NCBI GenBank assembly: GCA_964473025.1
Contig: CAYYMZ010000011.1
Coordinates: 1 to 31,416, forward strand
Source of the DNA: CAYYMZ01 sp964473025
GTDB lineage: Bacteria; Patescibacteriota; UBA1384; DTJR01
Direction: 5' to 3'
DNA: 31,416 nucleotides
Shown one piece after another: positions 28,241 to 31,416 of this stretch (the stretch's first letter is position 1; each line of letters opens with the position of its first letter). The notes below the pieces were generated by a model. The model saw only the letters and a list, made by a program, of their open reading frames with translations, made no database searches and was not told the origin of the DNA. Position numbers and translations under genes: made by a program.

Positions 28241-28270
28241 TTGCTATAAATATTATTAGCACGATAATAT
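28241..28270 (+). promoter_or_regulatory. Promoter for the sugar transferase gene
   Basis: The -35 TTGCTA (28241-28246), 18 bp, and -10 TAATAT (28265-28270). Eight nt separate the -10 from the ATG at 28279, so the leader would be one or two bases at most. Confidence 0.45.
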
Positions 28271-28278
28271 TTTATTCT

Positions 28279-28830
28279 ATGAAAAGAATATTTGATTTTG
28301 TTTTGTCTTTTGTGTTGATTTTGATTGCCTTACCTTTAGCGGTTATTGTTTGTATAATTCTAATTTTCACCAAACAATATCCGCCTATTTTAGCCCAAGA
28401 ACGAGTAGGAAAGAATGGGAAGGTTTTTAAGCTCTACAAATTTAAGACCATGAACAAAGATGCGGAAAAAAACGGTCCGCAAATTACAAAGAGCTTTGAA
28501 GATCCACGGATAACGCGCTTTGGGCTGATCTTGCGTAAAACATATCTGGATGAACTTCCGCAGTTATTCAACGTTATTAAAGGAGAGATGAGCTTTGTCG
28601 GTCCTCGGCCGGAGAGGCCATATTTCCACAAAAGATTTTCAAGGGAGATTAAAGGTTGGGACAAACGGCTCATTGTACCTCAAGGTATGACCGGATTATC
28701 CCAAATTAAAAATGCCCTTCACCCGCATAACCCAAGATGCAAAATAAAATACGATCTCGAATACGTCGGAAATCACGATGTCTTTCTTGATTTAAAAATC
28801 ATACTTAAAACAGTTTTTAAAAGAAGGTAG
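28279..28830 (+). CDS. Polyprenyl-phosphate sugar-phosphate transferase
   Basis: A bacterial sugar transferase (PF02397-type, small monotopic phosphoglycosyl transferase) of 183 residues. It moves a sugar-1-phosphate from a nucleotide sugar to polyprenyl phosphate, the first step of many surface glycans. MKRIFDFVLSFVLILIALPLA is the re-entrant membrane helix. QERVGKNGKVFKLYKFKTM follows, then the catalytic Asp-Glu pair in RKTYLDELPQLFNVIKGEMSFVGPRPE, and MTGLSQIKNAL. Length fits the catalytic core without the extra N-terminal domain of WcaJ-type enzymes. The true start is this ATG, not the upstream frame extension to 27877. It may initiate the glycan built by the minus-strand glycosyltransferases at the left of the window; this is inference. 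Confidence 0.94.
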   Translation: MKRIFDFVLSFVLILIALPLAVIVCIILIFTKQYPPILAQERVGKNGKVFKLYKFKTMNKDAEKNGPQITKSFEDPRITRFGLILRKTYLDELPQLFNVIKGEMSFVGPRPERPYFHKRFSREIKGWDKRLIVPQGMTGLSQIKNALHPHNPRCKIKYDLEYVGNHDVFLDLKIILKTVFKRR

Positions 28831-28894
28831 GGTGAATATTCAATTGACATGATGACAGAGCCAATTTAAGATGAAGAGGAGAATAAGGAGGATC

Positions 28895-29593
28895 GTGGAA
28901 GAACTAACAAATGAGAGTATCACTAAATTCATTGACTCCACCGACGTCAAGCCGGATGCCACAACAGAGGAAATTCAAAAACTTTGTGCTGACGCACAAA
29001 AATACGGTTTTCATAGCGTTTGCATCACTCCTTACAGGGCAAAAGAGGCGAAGAGCTCATTGTCCCAATCAGCCGACATTGCAATAATTTGTGTTGTTGG
29101 ATTCCCGAACGGCTCAACAACAACAGAAGAAAAGATAAACGAAGCCCGAACTGCAATTTCAAACGGTGCTACCGAAATTGATATGGTGGTTAATATCGGG
29201 GCAATCAAAGACGGAAACTGGGATTATGTCCAGAAAGAAATCTCTAAAATCGCCGAAACGATTAAACCAGTTGGATTAAAGGTTATTTTGGAAATCGGAT
29301 ATTTAAGCCAAGAAGAATTAATAAGGGGATGCCAAATCACTAAAGAAGCTGGTGCGGCATATGTTAAAACCTCGACCGGATTTGGGCCGAGAGTGCCAAC
29401 GGTTGAGGATATTAAAATTATGCGCGAAGCCGTGGGGCCTGATTTTGGCGTCAAGGCCTCGGGTGGAATTCATGATTTTGCAGGGGCTAAGGCGATGATC
29501 GAAGCGGGTGCCACCAGAATAGGGACGAGCCATGCTTTGGAAATTATTGGCGTTGAGAAGAATAAAGAGGAAAAAGGCATAAGTTCAGAGTAA
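28895..29593 (+). CDS. deoC: Deoxyribose-phosphate aldolase
   Basis: A class I (Schiff-base) aldolase of ~232 residues that splits 2-deoxyribose-5-P into acetaldehyde and glyceraldehyde-3-P in nucleoside salvage. Motifs: FIDSTDVKPDATTEEIQ, VCITPYRAKEA, VVGFPNGSTTTEEK, EIDMVVNIGAIKDG, the Schiff-base lysine in YVKTSTGFGP and the second lysine in GVKASGGIHDF. The GTG at 28895 has AAGGAGG three bases upstream and starts directly before the conserved helix. An in-frame ATG at 28871 has no ribosome site but cannot be excluded. CPR bacteria often keep this enzyme, usually seen as part of a nucleotide-to-central-carbon route. The nuclease gene follows after 12 bp. Confidence 0.95.
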   Translation: MEELTNESITKFIDSTDVKPDATTEEIQKLCADAQKYGFHSVCITPYRAKEAKSSLSQSADIAIICVVGFPNGSTTTEEKINEARTAISNGATEIDMVVNIGAIKDGNWDYVQKEISKIAETIKPVGLKVILEIGYLSQEELIRGCQITKEAGAAYVKTSTGFGPRVPTVEDIKIMREAVGPDFGVKASGGIHDFAGAKAMIEAGATRIGTSHALEIIGVEKNKEEKGISSE

Positions 29594-29605
29594 AAAAGGA
29601 GTGGG

Positions 29606-30955
29606 GTGAAAATAACGTTTTATGGCGCAACTGATGGAGTCACCGGTTCAAATCATATTGTCGAGGCAGCTGGCAAAAAATTTCTGGTGGATTGCGGATT
29701 ATTTCAGGGTGGTGATAAAGCCGAACAGAAAAACTGGGAAGAATTTCCTTATAACCCTGCTGAAATTGATTTTGTAATCTTAACCCACTCCCATATTGAC
29801 CACATGGGACGACTGCCGTATTTGCATAAAAGCGGGTTTAAAGGCAAGATTTATGCTACCCGCCCAACCGAGGGTTTTAGCGGAATATTCTTGCGCGACA
29901 CGGCCAATATCATGAAAAACACCGCCGAAAGATTAAACGAAGCACCGTTGTTTGGCAGTGAGGATGTAGACGGTGCACTGCAACTTTATGAATCATATGA
30001 CTATTACCAGACCATCAAACCAGCCGAAGGTATTGAAATAAAATTTCATGACGCGGGGCATATTCTCGGATCATCGATTGTCGAGGTAAAAGCCGAAGGA
30101 AAGACGGTTATTTTTTCGGGGGACTTGGGCAATCCGCCCGTGCCGATTTTGCGCGACACCGACGCAATTGCCGAGGCGGACTATGTGGTAATGGAAGCAA
30201 CTTACGGGGACAGAAATCACTCTCCAGCAGATGAGCGCGAAACCGACCTAGAAAGAGCAATCGAGGACACGGTTGCGAAAGGCGGGGTTGTACTAATGCC
30301 GTCTTTTGCGATGGAGAGAACTCAAGAAGTTTTATATGAGATAAATGGGCTGGTTGAAAACAACCGTATTCCCAAAATTCCGATTTATCTAGACAGCCCG
30401 CTGGCGCAGAAGGCAACCGCAATCTACAAACAATTTCCGCAATATTTCGACGACGAGGCAAAAAACTTGCTCAAAGCCGGTGACGACTTCTTTAATTTCC
30501 CAACATTGCACTTCGTTAAAGACCAGCAGGAATCGATGTTGCTTGACCAAGATCAGAGCCCAAAGGTGATTATCGCTGGCTCGGGCATGTCTACCGGTGG
30601 CAAAATCGTTTTTCACGAAAAGGCGTATCTTCCCAAAGAATCAACCTTGCTTCTGATTGTTGGCTTCCAGGTAGAAGGAACACCGGGACGACTCTTAAAG
30701 GACGGGGAGAAACAAGTAAAAATCGCCGGTGAAGAAGTTCAAGTTAAAGCCAAAGTCCAGTCAATCGAATCTTATTCCGCTCATGCCGATCAGACGAAAT
30801 TAATCTATTGGATTTCCGAATTTAAGAAGCCGATTAAAAAAATATTCTTAGTCCACGGTGAAGAATCAGCGAAACAAGCCCTGAAAAGTAAAATCGAGGA
30901 CGAAAAGGGGTGTTCGGTGGCGATACCGAAGGAGATGGAAGAGTTTGAGCTGTAA
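29606..30955 (+). CDS. MBL-fold beta-CASP ribonuclease-like protein
   Basis: A 449-residue metallo-beta-lactamase/beta-CASP protein of the CPSF73/YSH1-like group (COG1236 type). Metal-binding motifs: THSHIDHMGRLP (HxHxDH), HDAGHILGSS and FSGDLGNP. The beta-CASP insert carries ATYGDRNH, the DSPLAQKATAIY segment and GSGMSTGGK. The C-terminal RNA-metabolising MBL motif is SYSAHADQTKLIYWI, then FLVHGE. It is expected to cleave RNA with two zinc ions. The start is GTG with AAAGGAG upstream. It lies 12 bp after deoC, so it is probably co-transcribed. It lacks the C-terminal domain of RNase J. Confidence 0.93.
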   Translation: MKITFYGATDGVTGSNHIVEAAGKKFLVDCGLFQGGDKAEQKNWEEFPYNPAEIDFVILTHSHIDHMGRLPYLHKSGFKGKIYATRPTEGFSGIFLRDTANIMKNTAERLNEAPLFGSEDVDGALQLYESYDYYQTIKPAEGIEIKFHDAGHILGSSIVEVKAEGKTVIFSGDLGNPPVPILRDTDAIAEADYVVMEATYGDRNHSPADERETDLERAIEDTVAKGGVVLMPSFAMERTQEVLYEINGLVENNRIPKIPIYLDSPLAQKATAIYKQFPQYFDDEAKNLLKAGDDFFNFPTLHFVKDQQESMLLDQDQSPKVIIAGSGMSTGGKIVFHEKAYLPKESTLLLIVGFQVEGTPGRLLKDGEKQVKIAGEEVQVKAKVQSIESYSAHADQTKLIYWISEFKKPIKKIFLVHGEESAKQALKSKIEDEKGCSVAIPKEMEEFEL

Positions 30956-31113
30956 CGAAAATTTAAAATTAATAATTTATAATTTAGAATAAATGTTAGA
31001 ATTTATAATTTTGAAACAGGGATAAGTGTCTTCGTTTTTAAATTGAAACATTTTAACTTTATTTAAAATTTTAAATTAAAAATTAAAAATTAACCGAACG
31101 GAGTGAGGTATGT
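30956..31113. other. AT-rich intergenic tract
   Basis: Between the nuclease gene and the last gene is a stretch made mostly of AAATTTAAAATT-like words (30960-31010 and 31055-31092), capable of many weak dyads. No gene is seen. The end, CGAACGGAGTGAGG, provides a modest ribosome site and resembles CGAACGAAGTGAGG upstream of the tRNA-Lys copy at 24123. Confidence 0.4.
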
Positions 31114-31416
31114 ATGAAATATAAAATTTGTATCTCGGGGGCGGCTGAAACAGAACATTGCGAAGAGTGTGCCATGGAAAATACCAAGGAAGTGGGACGA
31201 GAAATCGTCCGGCAGGGCGGTGTTTTGGTCACCGGTGCTACCAAGGGAGTGCCGTTTTGGGGCGCAATCGGCGCTAAAGAGGAAAATGGCTTTGTAATCG
31301 GCGTCTCCCCTGCTTATTCGGAACTGGAACACATCAAAAAATACCGGCTGCCCATCCAGCAGGTCGTCGCGCTGGAAGGCAAGCATCGCGTCCAGGTCTT
31401 CGGGAGATGCCCCCAC
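31114..31416 (+). CDS. SLOG/LOG-like Rossmann protein, 5' part only
   Basis: The first 101 codons of a gene cut by the right edge. The product begins MKYKICISGAAETEHCEECA, and continues with GREIVRQGGVLVTGATKGVPFWGAIGAKEENGFVIGVSP in outline. This is the pattern of the SLOG superfamily (LOG, DprA and TIGR00725-type proteins), whose Gly-rich loops bind nucleotides. The usual PGGxGT active-site segment of LOG enzymes would lie beyond the window, so a phosphoribohydrolase activity cannot be judged. A Cys pair (CEEC) near residue 16 is unusual. The ATG at 31114 follows GAGTGAGG; an ATG four bases earlier is in another frame that closes at once. Confidence 0.8.
   Translation, partial: MKYKICISGAAETEHCEECAMENTKEVGREIVRQGGVLVTGATKGVPFWGAIGAKEENGFVIGVSPAYSELEHIKKYRLPIQQVVALEGKHRVQVFGRCPH

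Noticed and set aside
27877..28278. N-terminal 134 codons joined to the sugar transferase
   Set aside because: They run across a promoter, another small gene and a Rho-independent terminator in a different frame. The family start is the ATG at 28279.
11785..31090. AT-rich AAATTTAAAAT tracts as CRISPR or satellite arrays
   Set aside because: The words are irregular, without fixed-length spacers. Low-complexity intergenic DNA explains them. No CRISPR array or cas gene is seen in the window.

Overview
The window looks like a chromosomal segment of an uncultivated Candidate Phyla Radiation (Patescibacteria-type) bacterium. This is inference: no rRNA or other decisive marker is present. The signs are moderate-to-low GC with very AT-rich intergenic tracts, compact conserved genes, a short GrpE and a zinc-finger-less short DnaJ, a small GIY-YIG protein of the kind common in these lineages, a two-gene ComEC, many secreted or anchored proteins of unknown role, and little gene clustering beyond sugar metabolism. 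The bacterial code fits all frames (TGA is a stop).

Layout. (1) 1-11765, minus strand: a long leftward run reading yebC, ruvC, galT-like, GT4, a DUF218-HAD fusion, GT2, GT4, an acidic hypothetical, manC, phosphomannomutase/phosphoglucomutase and, after a repeat-rich gap, a partial sugar-nucleotide epimerase. It supplies sugar-1-phosphates, GDP-mannose and glycosyltransferases for a surface glycan. A phosphoglycosyl transferase at 28279 could start such a glycan on a lipid. (2) 12047-13061: two small GC-rich genes, each with its own promoter, the second with a strong terminator. (3) 13075-15376, minus: ComEC split into a membrane gene and an MBL gene overlapping by 17 bp. (4) 15473-20602, plus: anchored protein, grpE, GIY-YIG protein, dnaK, lipoprotein, short dnaJ. 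This is a chaperone block with two inverted 103-bp elements and a shared palindrome in the dnaK and dnaJ promoters. (5) 20842-23938: membrane protein, YARHG protein, typA. (6) 24138-25537: a disrupted tRNA-Lys copy, an intact tRNA-Lys(UUU), and a lycopene-cyclase-like membrane gene between 39-bp direct repeats. (7) 25538-31416: SPFH protein, a GC-rich gene, anchored methyltransferase, a 51-aa zinc-ribbon ORF, sugar transferase, deoC, beta-CASP nuclease and a partial SLOG-type protein.

The most notable items are the paired 103-bp terminal-inverted-repeat elements that abut the -35 boxes of grpE and dnaK, and show a compensatory base-pair change; the palindrome GTAAAGC-GT-GCTTTAC in the dnaK promoter with a close variant at dnaJ; a tRNA-Lys copy whose T-loop holds an 88-nt insert made entirely of three hairpins; a 39-bp repeat starting at the tRNA CCA end; two genes apparently starting at ATT with identical GGAGG geometry; three genes whose -10 boxes lie exactly 6 nt before ATG, implying leaderless mRNAs; and isolated GC-rich small genes. 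All of these come from reading the sequence by eye. No alignments or searches were run.
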